Shown: positions 1 through 5,745 of the stretch, piece by piece | Layout: each line of letters opens with the position of its first letter | Numbering within the stretch: the stretch's first letter is position 1 | DNA from: an uncultured Oceanobacillus sp. | Lineage (GTDB): Bacteria > Bacillota > Bacilli > Bacillales > Amphibacillaceae | Direction of reading: 5' to 3' | Assembly (NCBI GenBank): GCA_938004015.1 | Contig: CALKWU010000103.1 | Location: 1 to 11,577, forward strand | DNA: 11,577 nucleotides | The notes under the pieces: model-generated | Told to the model about the DNA's origin: nothing | The model's database searches: none | What the model saw: only the letters and a program-made list of their open reading frames with translations | Made by a program: the position numbers and the translations under genes

Positions 1-538
1 ACATTATATAAAATTTCATGTTCATTGGATATGTTTTTTCATGGGAAGATGTGACGGAGCTGGCAAAATCCGATATAAGTGTACATGAATTTCGAATGCT
101 TGGCTAGAAGTATGCGTGGGAAATAGTTTTTGATTGGACGGGATGGCTTTTGGGATGCGATGTTACGTGGTTTTGCGATGTTTTTGAAGGCGGTGTCATG
201 GGCTTTTGAGGCGTTGTTTTGGAGCGGGCGATGAAACTTTTGGAGAGCGTTTCGTTTTGATATTGGAGAGTTTCGGTCCGGGATGGCTTGATTGCAATCT
301 TGCAGTTTTTTTGAAGGATTTTAGTTCTGGAGGTTTTGACTTGATGTTAGAGGTTTCTGTTCCAGGATGGGGGTGCTCTGAAGTTGAATGATTTGCCGGA
401 CGTGTTCGGTTGCGTCCGGTTGAGTGATTGGAGTGTGCAATGACCTTTTTTTTAATTACCGTTGGCAATCAGTGATTAACTGCTTTTTTCATGACGCTTG
501 TTGAATTTAAGACATCAGGACGATTCTCGTCGTGCGCA
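1..538. other. Gene-free, G/T-rich stretch
   Basis: I see no convincing gene here. Open frames on either strand lack a ribosome binding site and have low-complexity translations rich in Lys, Ser, Pro and His. From about 120 to 400 the plus strand is rich in G and T and poor in C. One imperfect repeat pair is visible: 255-286 and 334-370 both run from TTTTGA through a GAGxTTT core to a GGATGG end. A short frame at 18-107 (29 residues) has no ribosome binding site. The stretch lies downstream of the minus-strand YvrJ gene, and I found no strong terminator for that gene. Confidence 0.5.
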
Positions 539-673
539 TCATTTCATTCTTTCCGGAAGCTGATGGATGGATTCGATCAATTGATTGAGTTTCCCCTCAA
601 TACGGAGAAGCAGATAAAACGTCACCGCAATCGGGAAACCGACCTCAGCGATAAAACTATACAACGCTTCCAA
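539..673 (-). CDS. yvrJ: YvrJ-family small membrane protein
   Basis: A 44-residue protein beginning LEALYSFIAEVGFPIAVTFY, a pattern I recognise as the YvrJ family. Residues 4-23 form one hydrophobic membrane segment, followed by a short basic/amphipathic tail (RIEGKLNQLIESI) ending in ERMK. The start is TTG at 673, chosen because an excellent AAGGAGGG ribosome binding site lies six bases upstream and no ATG fits the family's length. YvrJ genes commonly sit beside DUF1659 and DUF2922 genes in Bacillales, as here, but the family has no established function. It is separated from the DUF2922 gene by 174 bases that contain palindromic repeats, so it may be expressed less tightly with the other two than in relatives. 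Family assignment is confident; any role is unknown. Confidence 0.85.
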   Translation of the reverse strand: MEALYSFIAEVGFPIAVTFYLLLRIEGKLNQLIESIHQLPERMK

Positions 674-689
674 TTCTCACCCTCCTTCT

Positions 690-832
690 GGGACGAAAAG
701 GGACAGACCCTGATTGTCCCACTGTGGAACAAGGGTCGTACACAATCGTCATATCATGTTGGAGTGGGCCAAATGGGGACAGACCCTTTTTGACCCATTT
801 GGGCCAATTCGGGAACGACTCCGTTTGACCCA
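690..832. repeat. Palindromic GGGAC/GTCCC repeat cluster (copy A)
   Basis: Three related units lie in a row. Unit one (690-720) has outer arms GGGAC and GTCCC around an inner GGGACAGACCC. Unit two has 9-base perfect inverted arms CCAAATGGG (769-777) and CCCATTTGG (794-802) around GACAGACCCTTTTTGA. Unit three (811-832) looks like a decayed copy ending in GTTTGACCCA. The same words recur at 1432-1462, 1780-1922 and 3192-3264. The cluster fills most of the gap between the DUF2922 and YvrJ genes. Confidence 0.8.
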
Positions 833-847
833 GAAAGTCTGGGATGC

Positions 848-1066
848 TTATTCGTAAATGTCGATGTCTTCTATCGTCTGTTCCACGACGCGGGCGCTAT
901 GCTTTTTGAGAAGATCGCCGCCATTGGAGCCGAATGCGTTCTGCTCGATGACGACATCCATCGCTTCATTCACTGCATCATAATCAATCGGCTCGACTGG
1001 GTCGTCCAAGGTGAAGGTGACGATTCTTCCTGCTTGGTTTTCAAAGCGCATTTCCAGCCTCTTCAT
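848..1066 (-). CDS. DUF2922 family protein
   Basis: A 72-residue soluble protein starting MKRLEMRFENQAGRIVTFTL and continuing through a DPVEPIDYDAVNEAMDVVIE stretch, which matches the DUF2922 family in length and pattern. It contains no signal peptide or membrane helix. The ATG at 1066 is preceded six bases away by AAAGGAGG, so the start is secure. It follows the DUF1659 gene by 36 bases in the same direction, and the two are almost certainly co-transcribed; YvrJ lies downstream. This trio recurs across Bacillales, which suggests a shared process, but none of the three families has a known biochemical role. Confidence 0.85.
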   Translation of the reverse strand: MKRLEMRFENQAGRIVTFTLDDPVEPIDYDAVNEAMDVVIEQNAFGSNGGDLLKKHSARVVEQTIEDIDIYE

Positions 1067-1094
1067 CGTATTCCTCCTTTCGCTTTATTCGCTT

Positions 1095-1120
1095 GAGATC
1101 GCTTACGGCAAGCGGATCTC
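1095..1120 (-). promoter_or_regulatory. Hairpin spanning the DUF1659 stop codon
   Basis: On the minus strand GAGATCCGCTT (1120-1110) pairs with AAGCGATCTC (1104-1095) around a five-base loop, with one bulged base. The DUF1659 TAA stop (1105-1103) sits at the loop and the start of the second arm. There is no T-run, so it is not an ordinary terminator. It could affect message stability or the balance between the two genes. Confidence 0.45.
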
Positions 1121-1327
1121 AGACGTGTCCCGGCGGTTGATTTCAGTCATTTCGTGTTGCTGCAAGCCTTCAAATGCAACAGCAATTTCATACAACTGTT
1201 CTGGAGTTGCATCCGCTTTTACATTCGAAAAGCTTTTCGACTTTTGGATCGGTCGGCCGGTCGTCTCGTCAACGCCGGTTAAAAAGACGAGCTGCAACGT
1301 GGATTGGAGAAGATTTTGCTCTGCCAT
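1103..1327 (-). CDS. DUF1659 family protein
   Basis: A 74-residue protein with the DUF1659 layout: an N-terminal strand region (STLQLVFLTGVDETTGRPIQ), a KSKSFSNVKADATPEQLYEI segment and a C-terminal helix that usually follows. No signal sequence or membrane segment is seen. The ATG at 1327 has GGGAGGTGA just upstream, a strong ribosome binding site. It is the first of the DUF1659-DUF2922-YvrJ set. The gene's last codons form half of a hairpin (1095-1120). The 31-residue peptide gene and a palindromic repeat lie upstream. The function is not known for this family. Confidence 0.85.
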   Translation of the reverse strand: MAEQNLLQSTLQLVFLTGVDETTGRPIQKSKSFSNVKADATPEQLYEIAVAFEGLQQHEMTEINRRDTSEIRLP

Positions 1328-1431
1328 GCATTCACCTCCCTTGTCACCCCTATAATCGGCAGGTGCCTAAAGAGGGGGTAAGGGAATCGGCTGGATGGTG
1401 TTTGGCGAGACTGGCGTTGAACGGAAAAAGT

Positions 1432-1462
1432 GGGTCAAACAGGGACTGTCCCCGTTTGACCC
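1432..1462. repeat. 31-base near-perfect palindrome (copy B)
   Basis: The arms GGGTCAAAC (1432-1440) and GTTTGACCC (1454-1462) are exact inverted repeats, and inside them GGGAC and GTCCC flank a single central T. Only one position of the fifteen pairs is mismatched. This is the cleanest copy of the dispersed family. It sits between the 31-residue peptide gene and the DUF1659 gene. Confidence 0.85.
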
Positions 1463-1486
1463 CTTTGTGCAGGTGTCCGCACAGCC

Positions 1487-1582
1487 TTAGGCGATGCGCA
1501 CATACTTTTCTGATGGTTTTAGCTTTGAAACAGTAGCGGCAATGACTAAAATCGGCAACAGAACATAGAAGAGCCTTTTCAT
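1487..1582 (-). CDS. Possible 31-residue membrane peptide
   Basis: A short frame starting ATG at 1582 encodes a peptide that begins MKRLFYVLLPILVIAATVSK. Residues 4-18 are strongly hydrophobic and flanked by basic residues, which suits a single-span membrane peptide or an uncleaved signal anchor. A GAGG ribosome binding site lies about seven bases upstream. It points the same way as the DUF1659 gene, 160 bases downstream. I do not recognise a family. The start signal and the membrane-like profile favour a real gene, but at this length chance cannot be excluded. Confidence 0.45.
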   Translation of the reverse strand: MKRLFYVLLPILVIAATVSKLKPSEKYVRIA

Positions 1583-1779
1583 TTGCGTCCTCACTTTCTG
1601 TCCAGTAATTTTTGCAGTTTGACAGATGGCTCAATGCCATTAACCAAAATAAAGGGTGGACACTTATTTTCAATTTATTGCATAGGGGAGATCGAGGTGC
1701 GTGTTCTATTGTAATGCTCGACTATTAAATATATGTTTAGATGGGATGAAATATTCTTAAATTTTTGGAGTTAGGGGGT

Positions 1780-1922
1780 GGGACATTTAGGGACTGACCC
1801 TTTTTGACCCATTGGATGGCCGGGACGGAAAGGGTCAGTCCCTGTTTGGCCTAAGTCCCTGTTTGGCCTAAATTTCCATAAAATGGGAAAGTGGGTCAAA
1901 TAGGGACTGTCCCATCTGACCC
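1780..1922. repeat. Compound palindromic repeat cluster (copy C)
   Basis: Several units of the GGGAC/GTCCC family are joined. A 15-base perfect inverted repeat pairs AGGGACTGACCCTTT (1789-1803) with AAAGGGTCAGTCCCT (1829-1843). A 17-base unit (AGTCCCTGTTTGGCCTA) is duplicated exactly in tandem at 1837-1853 and 1854-1870. A separate palindrome at 1893-1922 has GGGTCA and TGACCC ends around GGGACTGTCCC. The cluster ends 52 bases from the tagO stop, in the otherwise gene-free stretch 1583-1973. Outside it that stretch shows only a small inverted repeat (1626-1630 with 1636-1640). No classical terminator for tagO is visible, so the 1893-1922 hairpin may form the transcript end. Confidence 0.8.
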
Positions 1923-1973
1923 ACCTGCCGCACAAACCCGCTAGGTCGACATGGCATTCCTAACCTAGATAAA

Positions 1974-3059
1974 TCATTCTTGGTTACGCTGGCGGAGTAG
2001 TTTCCAGCGGATTCTTCGCAGTCTGTTGACGACTGGTCGTTTTCCGCCGAGGACGATGCCTGCGAGTTCTGCAAAGATGTGAAGAAAGAACAGCGCAATG
2101 AGCGCAATGATCAGGGAAAACAGTTTGTCTGCGGTGGAAAACAGGATTGCCAGTGCACCGAAAACGGCACTGAATACATATATAATCAATACGGTTTTTC
2201 TATGGCTGTAGCCTGCGCGGATAAGCTGATAATGGAGATGCTTATTGTCGGCCGCCATGATGTTTTCTTTGTTTTTCGCCCGGCGAATGATGGCTACAAT
2301 CGTATCAAAAATCGGGACGGCTAGAACGATGATCGGAACGATAAAACTTAGAAATGCGACGTTTTTGAAAAGACCGAGCATCGAGACGACGGCCACCATA
2401 AAACCAAGGAAATTCGAACCGGTATCTCCCATGTATATTTTTGCCGGATAAAAATTATGGAAAAGAAAACCGATATTTGCCCCGATCAGCACGATACATA
2501 GAAACGCTGGAACCACTTGGGCATCGATCAGCGCCATAATGAAAATACTGATGAGAGCGATCGTAGTCACGCCGGTCGCCAGTCCATCCAAACCGTCAAT
2601 CAAGTTGATTGCATTCGTGATTCCGACAACCCAAAGTACGGTAATGAGGACGCTGAAAAATCCGAGATCAATCATACCGATGACGGGTAAAGTCACACGC
2701 TCGATAATCAATCCTGAAGAAACTAAAAAAGATGCGGCAATCAGTTGGCCGGTCAGTTTAACGACTGGTTTTATTTGGAAACGGTCATCCACCGCACCCG
2801 TGATGAGGATGACGATGGCACCTAGCAAAATCTCCGGCAAATGCTCGTGTTCGGGCCCGAGATAAAGTCCGCCGAGGAGAGCACCTAAAAATATGGCAAG
2901 CCCACCTAATCTCGGTTTTACTTCCTTGTGGATTTTGCGGTAATTCGGAAAGTCGACCGCTCCGATTTTCAGAGCGAGCTTCTTCACCGGATAGGTAAGC
3001 AAAAAACTCGAGACAAGAGCTATCAGAAAAGCTATTGTCAAATCGACATAGTTAAACAT
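1974..3059 (-). CDS. tagO: Undecaprenyl-phosphate GlcNAc-1-P transferase TagO
   Basis: A 361-residue polytopic membrane enzyme of the WecA/MraY/TagO family. It transfers GlcNAc-1-phosphate from UDP-GlcNAc to undecaprenyl phosphate on the cytoplasmic face, the first step of wall teichoic acid (and related polymer) synthesis. Visible family marks are the Mg-binding acidic pair VDD at 90-92, NLIDGLDGL at 152-160 with Asp155 and Asp158, MGDTGSNFLGF at 210-220, and the His motif KHLH at 273-276. About ten to eleven hydrophobic helices span the protein, and the C-terminus is short and strongly basic. Length matches family members. ATG at 3059 is preceded by AGGAGAA. The gene stands alone on the minus strand with its own promoter. 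TagO rather than WecA is chosen because of the Gram-positive context; the activity itself is well supported. Confidence 0.92.
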   Translation of the reverse strand: MFNYVDLTIAFLIALVSSFLLTYPVKKLALKIGAVDFPNYRKIHKEVKPRLGGLAIFLGALLGGLYLGPEHEHLPEILLGAIVILITGAVDDRFQIKPVVKLTGQLIAASFLVSSGLIIERVTLPVIGMIDLGFFSVLITVLWVVGITNAINLIDGLDGLATGVTTIALISIFIMALIDAQVVPAFLCIVLIGANIGFLFHNFYPAKIYMGDTGSNFLGFMVAVVSMLGLFKNVAFLSFIVPIIVLAVPIFDTIVAIIRRAKNKENIMAADNKHLHYQLIRAGYSHRKTVLIIYVFSAVFGALAILFSTADKLFSLIIALIALFFLHIFAELAGIVLGGKRPVVNRLRRIRWKLLRQRNQE

Positions 3060-3109
3060 AGTATTCTCCTAATTAGCTTATTGAACATCCATTTACATGT
3101 TTCGACTAA

Positions 3110-3139
3110 ATTATATCTAATCATCGGTAGGTTGGGCAA
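3110..3139 (-). promoter_or_regulatory. Likely tagO promoter
   Basis: On the minus strand a perfect TATAAT (3115-3110) lies 18 bases downstream of TTGCCC (3139-3134). This would start a transcript near 3103 with a leader of about 44 bases before the tagO ATG. The -35 box is only partly matched. Confidence 0.55.
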
Positions 3140-3191
3140 CTATTATTAGAATGAGTCAGATAGAGCCGGTTCATTCAGAAGATGTTTGAGT

Positions 3192-3264
3192 GGGACATTT
3201 AGGGACAGTCCCTATTCGTCCCGTTTTTCCATTTTGGGTCAAACGGGGACTGTCCCGTCTGACC
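3192..3264. repeat. Paired palindromic repeat (copy D)
   Basis: Two units lie side by side. The first (3192-3222) has GGGAC and GTCCC ends around AGGGACAGTCCCT, and 12 of its 15 arm pairs match. The second (3236-3264) runs from GGGTCAAAC through GGGGACTGTCCC to GTCTGACC. The thirteen bases between are T-rich. This two-unit arrangement resembles the mosaic layout of REP/BIME elements. It sits in the divergent gap between tagO and the plus-strand membrane protein, outside both core promoters. Confidence 0.8.
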
Positions 3265-3327
3265 GGAAGCAGAGGGCGGCTCCATCTTGTCTGTGGGGTC
3301 CATTTTGGTCATTTTGTGGGATTGTAC

Positions 3328-3354
3328 TTGCCGTGCTCCCTTTGTTAATATAAT
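3328..3354 (+). promoter_or_regulatory. Candidate promoter of the 133-residue membrane protein
   Basis: A perfect TATAAT (3349-3354) lies 30 bases before the GTG start. The best -35 match is TTGCCG (3328-3333), but the 15-base spacer is short, and TTGTAC (3322-3327) would be too far. The -10 box is convincing and the -35 is not. Confidence 0.45.
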
Positions 3355-3383
3355 CCTATCAGTGTTATTTAGGGGGTGGTTTT

Positions 3384-3785
3384 GTGGGGTTGTATATTTT
3401 TGTGCTTGCTGCAGCACTTGCGGTTTTTGGAATTTTATTTTTCTTTAAGCGGAATGTGGAGCGGATCAAAGAAGATCCAAGCCAATATCCGGAAGCGCAA
3501 AAGAATTTTTTCATCGGAACGGCGATTAGTGAGGCTTTGCCTATCGTCTTGCTTGTCCTTGGCTTTGCCAATCAACCGAAGGCGCCGCTGGAAGAAATCT
3601 ATCTTCCTTTAATGATTGTTGGCTTCCTTCTTTTCTTTTCCATCTTTTTTATTTTTCTGCAGCGGGCCGTTGGGGTCGATGAGGACAGCAAACAATTTGT
3701 AACGAATTTTTCACTGATTGCGGTCACGGTTTCCGTTTCTATACCGATTATTGCCATTGTCTTTTTATTTTTTTCTGTTCAATAA
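3384..3785 (+). CDS. Four-helix membrane protein, proteolipid-like
   Basis: A 133-residue hydrophobic protein with four predicted membrane segments at about 2-21, 41-62, 73-92 and 107-131. GTG at 3384 follows AGGGGGTGG at good spacing. The segment from Val25 to Ala62 (VERI, then PEAQKNFFIGTAISEALPIV) resembles the polar loop and second helix of F-type ATPase subunit c, which has VEGIARQPE followed by a membrane helix with a buried Glu in an EALPI context; Glu50 would match that ion-binding residue. The second half repeats the layout (NFSLIAVTVSVSIPIIAI) but has no acidic residue at the matching place, as in duplicated V-type proteolipids. The resemblance is from memory and may be superficial. 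No ATPase genes are nearby. It forms a single-gene unit ending in the terminator at 3796-3823. Confidence 0.75.
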   Translation: MGLYIFVLAAALAVFGILFFFKRNVERIKEDPSQYPEAQKNFFIGTAISEALPIVLLVLGFANQPKAPLEEIYLPLMIVGFLLFFSIFFIFLQRAVGVDEDSKQFVTNFSLIAVTVSVSIPIIAIVFLFFSVQ

Positions 3786-3795
3786 TGGAAAGATG

Positions 3796-3823
3796 AAGCA
3801 CTTGTTGAAACAGGTGCTTTTTT
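3796..3823 (+). terminator. Rho-independent terminator
   Basis: AAGCACTTG (3796-3804) pairs with CAGGTGCTT (3811-3819) through nine pairs with one G-T wobble and a six-base loop, followed by a run of six T ending at 3823. It starts 11 bases after the stop of the 133-residue membrane protein. Confidence 0.85.
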
Positions 3824-3902
3824 CTTGGGGTTTGAGTGGATGGAATTTGAATTTGATTTAAGAGCTTTGCATATGGCGATGAATGTAAAACTTTTTCAGG
3901 GC

Positions 3903-4125
3903 GAGCGCTTTGCGATGGGGTGTGAGCGCGTTTCATCAGGTTCCGAGTGCAAGAGCATGATTGTTTTTTCAACGTTCTCAGGTGCTTTTAACGGGTTCAC
4001 GAGTGGATACATGCTAGGCACGAGCGCCTTGAACTCGATCACGAGTGTATTCTACCCGACTCGAGCACTTTTTCATCGTCCTCGAGCGTTTCTGCCGTCA
4101 CCACGACCTTTACCCCCGGCAGCCA
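3903..4125 (+). repeat. Degenerate 21-base-period array (array 1)
   Basis: Units with a GAGCG/GAGTG-type core begin at 3903, 3924, 3945, 3980, 4001, 4022, 4043, 4063, 4084 and 4105. The steps are 21, 21, 35, 21, 21, 21, 20, 21 and 21 bases. A rough unit is ACGAGCGCnTTT followed by about nine variable bases. Individual units are poorly conserved but the spacing is held. The array lies in the 483-base gap between the terminator at 3823 and the exporter genes; from 4126 to 4270 that gap shows nothing else I can name. Confidence 0.7.
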
Positions 4126-4276
4126 TATAAACCGCCCTCAAACCGAACAGAAACCCACAGCGGCTGAATAAACCACTTTCCCTGCTTCCCTTGGCCACCC
4201 CATCCAAAATCTCGACAAATTTAGAACAATCACCGTAAAGAGTTATCCTTTCCTTTATTTCGCAAAGGTTTCTGCG

Positions 4277-4282
4277 TATAAT
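4277..4282 (+). promoter_or_regulatory. Candidate -10 box for the exporter operon
   Basis: A perfect TATAAT lies 24 bases before the TTG at 4307. The corresponding -35 position (TTTATT, 4254-4259) is weak. A transcript would begin near 4290. Confidence 0.45.
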
Positions 4283-4306
4283 TTAGATAAATGTTGATGC
4301 GGAAAG

Positions 4307-5068
4307 TTGGTGGATGCCGTGGACAAGCAGGAACGATCCAGGGTCGAAACAGTATGTTTGATGGCCGGAAAAATCATGTTGAAAAGCGGGGCTGAAACGC
4401 ATCGGGTCGAAGATACGATGAACCGAATCGCGCGGGCGTTCGGGATTGAAGATGCCCAAAGCCATGCGACGCCGACGGGAATCAATTTTTCAGCGGGAAT
4501 GACGGAAATCCCCAAGTTTTTACGGATTTTGAAGCGGCCGACCGATTTGAATAAAATCGCGGAAGTGAACCAAATTTCCCGGAAAATCACTGCAGGCGAA
4601 CTCGACATATATGAAGCACTGAAGCAACTGCAAGAAATCGACCGAGCGGAACTGGTCTATCCAGCATGGGTGCAGATTGTGGCTGCGGCTTTTGTGAGCG
4701 GCTGTTTTGCGATCATGTTCCAAGGCAGCGGGCAAGATTTTCTTCCTGCTTGTATTGCGGGCGGCCTCGGATTTTTCGTGATGATTTTCATGGAACGGTT
4801 GCTCGAAATCCGCTTTTTGGCGGAGTTTTTTGGCGCCTTTGTCATTGGAATCACCTCTTATCTGTTCATCACAAACGGATTTGGTGCGGAACTGGATAAG
4901 GTGATCATCGGGGCGGTGATGCCGCTCGTGCCGGGGCTGCATATCACGAATGCGATCCGGGACTTGATGGCGGGGCATTTGTTTTCGGGGATATCGAAAG
5001 GGATTGAGGCGACATTGACTGCATTTGCGATCGGAGCCGGAGTTTCGCTCCTATTCGCATTTGTCTAG
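4307..5068 (+). CDS. Threonine/serine exporter, large subunit (ThrE_1/YjjP type)
   Basis: A 253-residue protein of the ThrE family (DUF1212), which exports threonine and serine; related YjjP works with YjjB in E. coli. Residues 1-115 form a soluble N-terminal domain carrying the family hallmark SGAETHRVEDTMNRI at 27-41. Five hydrophobic segments follow at about 121-138, 145-162, 170-188, 199-213 and 235-253, with MPLVPGLHITNAIRDLM at 205-221. The smaller partner gene starts 12 bases downstream, so the pair together rebuilds the ten-helix single-chain ThrE of Corynebacterium. The start is uncertain: TTG at 4307 and GTG at 4310 have only a weak site upstream, while GTG at 4319 (giving MDKQERS) is preceded by GGTGG. 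The family assignment is secure; the true substrate in this organism is not shown by the sequence. Confidence 0.9.
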   Translation: MVDAVDKQERSRVETVCLMAGKIMLKSGAETHRVEDTMNRIARAFGIEDAQSHATPTGINFSAGMTEIPKFLRILKRPTDLNKIAEVNQISRKITAGELDIYEALKQLQEIDRAELVYPAWVQIVAAAFVSGCFAIMFQGSGQDFLPACIAGGLGFFVMIFMERLLEIRFLAEFFGAFVIGITSYLFITNGFGAELDKVIIGAVMPLVPGLHITNAIRDLMAGHLFSGISKGIEATLTAFAIGAGVSLLFAFV

Positions 5069-5080
5069 GAGGGATTTTTC

Positions 5081-5524
5081 ATGGCGATTGTTGAACAATT
5101 CGTAATGAGTTTTATCGCTTCCAGTGGATTTGGCATTTTATTCGGCGCACCGAAAAAAGCCCTCATTCAATGCGGATTTGTCGGAATGTCGGGGTGGATG
5201 CTGTATAAAATTCTGACTCCGGATGTGATGGATGTCGTGCCGGCGACGATTTTTGCGACAATGCTCGTTTCGGTCCTCAGTTATTCTTGCGCAAAAATTT
5301 TCAAATTGCCGATCATCATTTTCAACATTTCAGGGATCATCCCGCTTGTTCCCGGTGGTCTTGCCTACAATGCGATGCGGCATTTCGTGGAAAATGATTA
5401 TGCCACAGCCCTGGAGCTTTCCGCGGAGGTCGCCTTGCTTGCGGGCGGAATTGCAATCGGGCTGATGTTTTCCGAAGTCGTGCGGCAAATTGTGTTGAAA
5501 ATCGCCTTGGCGAGGAAGGGATGA
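5081..5524 (+). CDS. Threonine/serine exporter, small subunit (ThrE_2/YjjB type)
   Basis: A 147-residue, almost wholly hydrophobic protein with about five membrane segments (roughly 5-23, 28-45, 53-71, 75-93 and 114-137). It matches the ThrE_2 (DUF3815) partner family. The conserved stretch SGIIPLVPGGLAYNAMRHFV corresponds in position and pattern to the PLVPG segment of the large subunit, suggesting related halves that pack together. ATG at 5081 follows TAGGAGGG, and only 12 bases separate it from the preceding stop, so the two are co-translated from one message. It would form the transport unit with the preceding protein in the cytoplasmic membrane. No terminator is visible after the stop. 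A GGCTTTT/AAAAGCC hairpin at 5647-5667 lacks a T-run, so read-through into zwf is possible. Confidence 0.9.
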   Translation: MAIVEQFVMSFIASSGFGILFGAPKKALIQCGFVGMSGWMLYKILTPDVMDVVPATIFATMLVSVLSYSCAKIFKLPIIIFNISGIIPLVPGGLAYNAMRHFVENDYATALELSAEVALLAGGIAIGLMFSEVVRQIVLKIALARKG

Positions 5525-5686
5525 ATTCAAGTGGTTTAACTTTGGATGGGCACGGTCATTGCAACTTGCAACATTCCGGGAAAATTCCAATGTCGAACCA
5601 AGCTCTGATTGAAAACTCGATTTTGCGGACAATAAGGGAAGAGCTTGGCTTTTTTATGATAAAAGCCGAAAATTTATGCGTTTTTA

Positions 5687-5714
5687 TTGCTAATTTTTCC
5701 AACTCCTTTAAAAT
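5687..5714 (+). promoter_or_regulatory. Likely zwf promoter
   Basis: TTGCTA (5687-5692) and TAAAAT (5709-5714) are separated by 16 bases, in an A/T-rich context. A transcript starting near 5721 would have a leader of about 25 bases containing the GAGG ribosome binding site of zwf. Confidence 0.55.
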
Positions 5715-5745
5715 AAGACTAACTCTATAAAGCGAGGTAAGTTGA

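Noticed and set aside
18..107. 29-residue plus-strand frame at the window start
   Set aside because: No ribosome binding site, an in-frame stop just upstream and no recognisable pattern.
455..487. CAGT/ACTG hairpin followed by six T as a plus-strand terminator
   Set aside because: The stem is only four to five pairs, and no plus-strand gene ends upstream.
1350..1673. 107-residue minus-strand frame covering the palindrome and the small peptide gene
   Set aside because: It includes the palindromic repeat, has no good ribosome binding site and reads as low-quality protein. The shorter frame at 1487-1582 is better supported.
1..3300. CRISPR array as an explanation of the repeated GGGAC words
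   Set aside because: Copies are irregularly spaced by hundreds of bases, vary in length and lack unique spacers of equal size. A REP-like family fits better.
3825..4130. 101-residue plus-strand frame across array 1
   Set aside because: No ribosome binding site. The open frame follows from the 21-base period, and the ERF-type reading is broken by a frame change inside the array.
5647..5667. Hairpin GGCTTTT/AAAAGCC before zwf as a terminator of the exporter operon
   Set aside because: No T-run follows on either strand, so I did not call a terminator.
5521..5730. 69-residue plus-strand frame overlapping the end of the small exporter subunit by an ATGA, with a purine-rich site upstream
   Set aside because: The translation shows no family pattern or consistent secondary structure, and it runs through the zwf promoter. 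It looks like chance.
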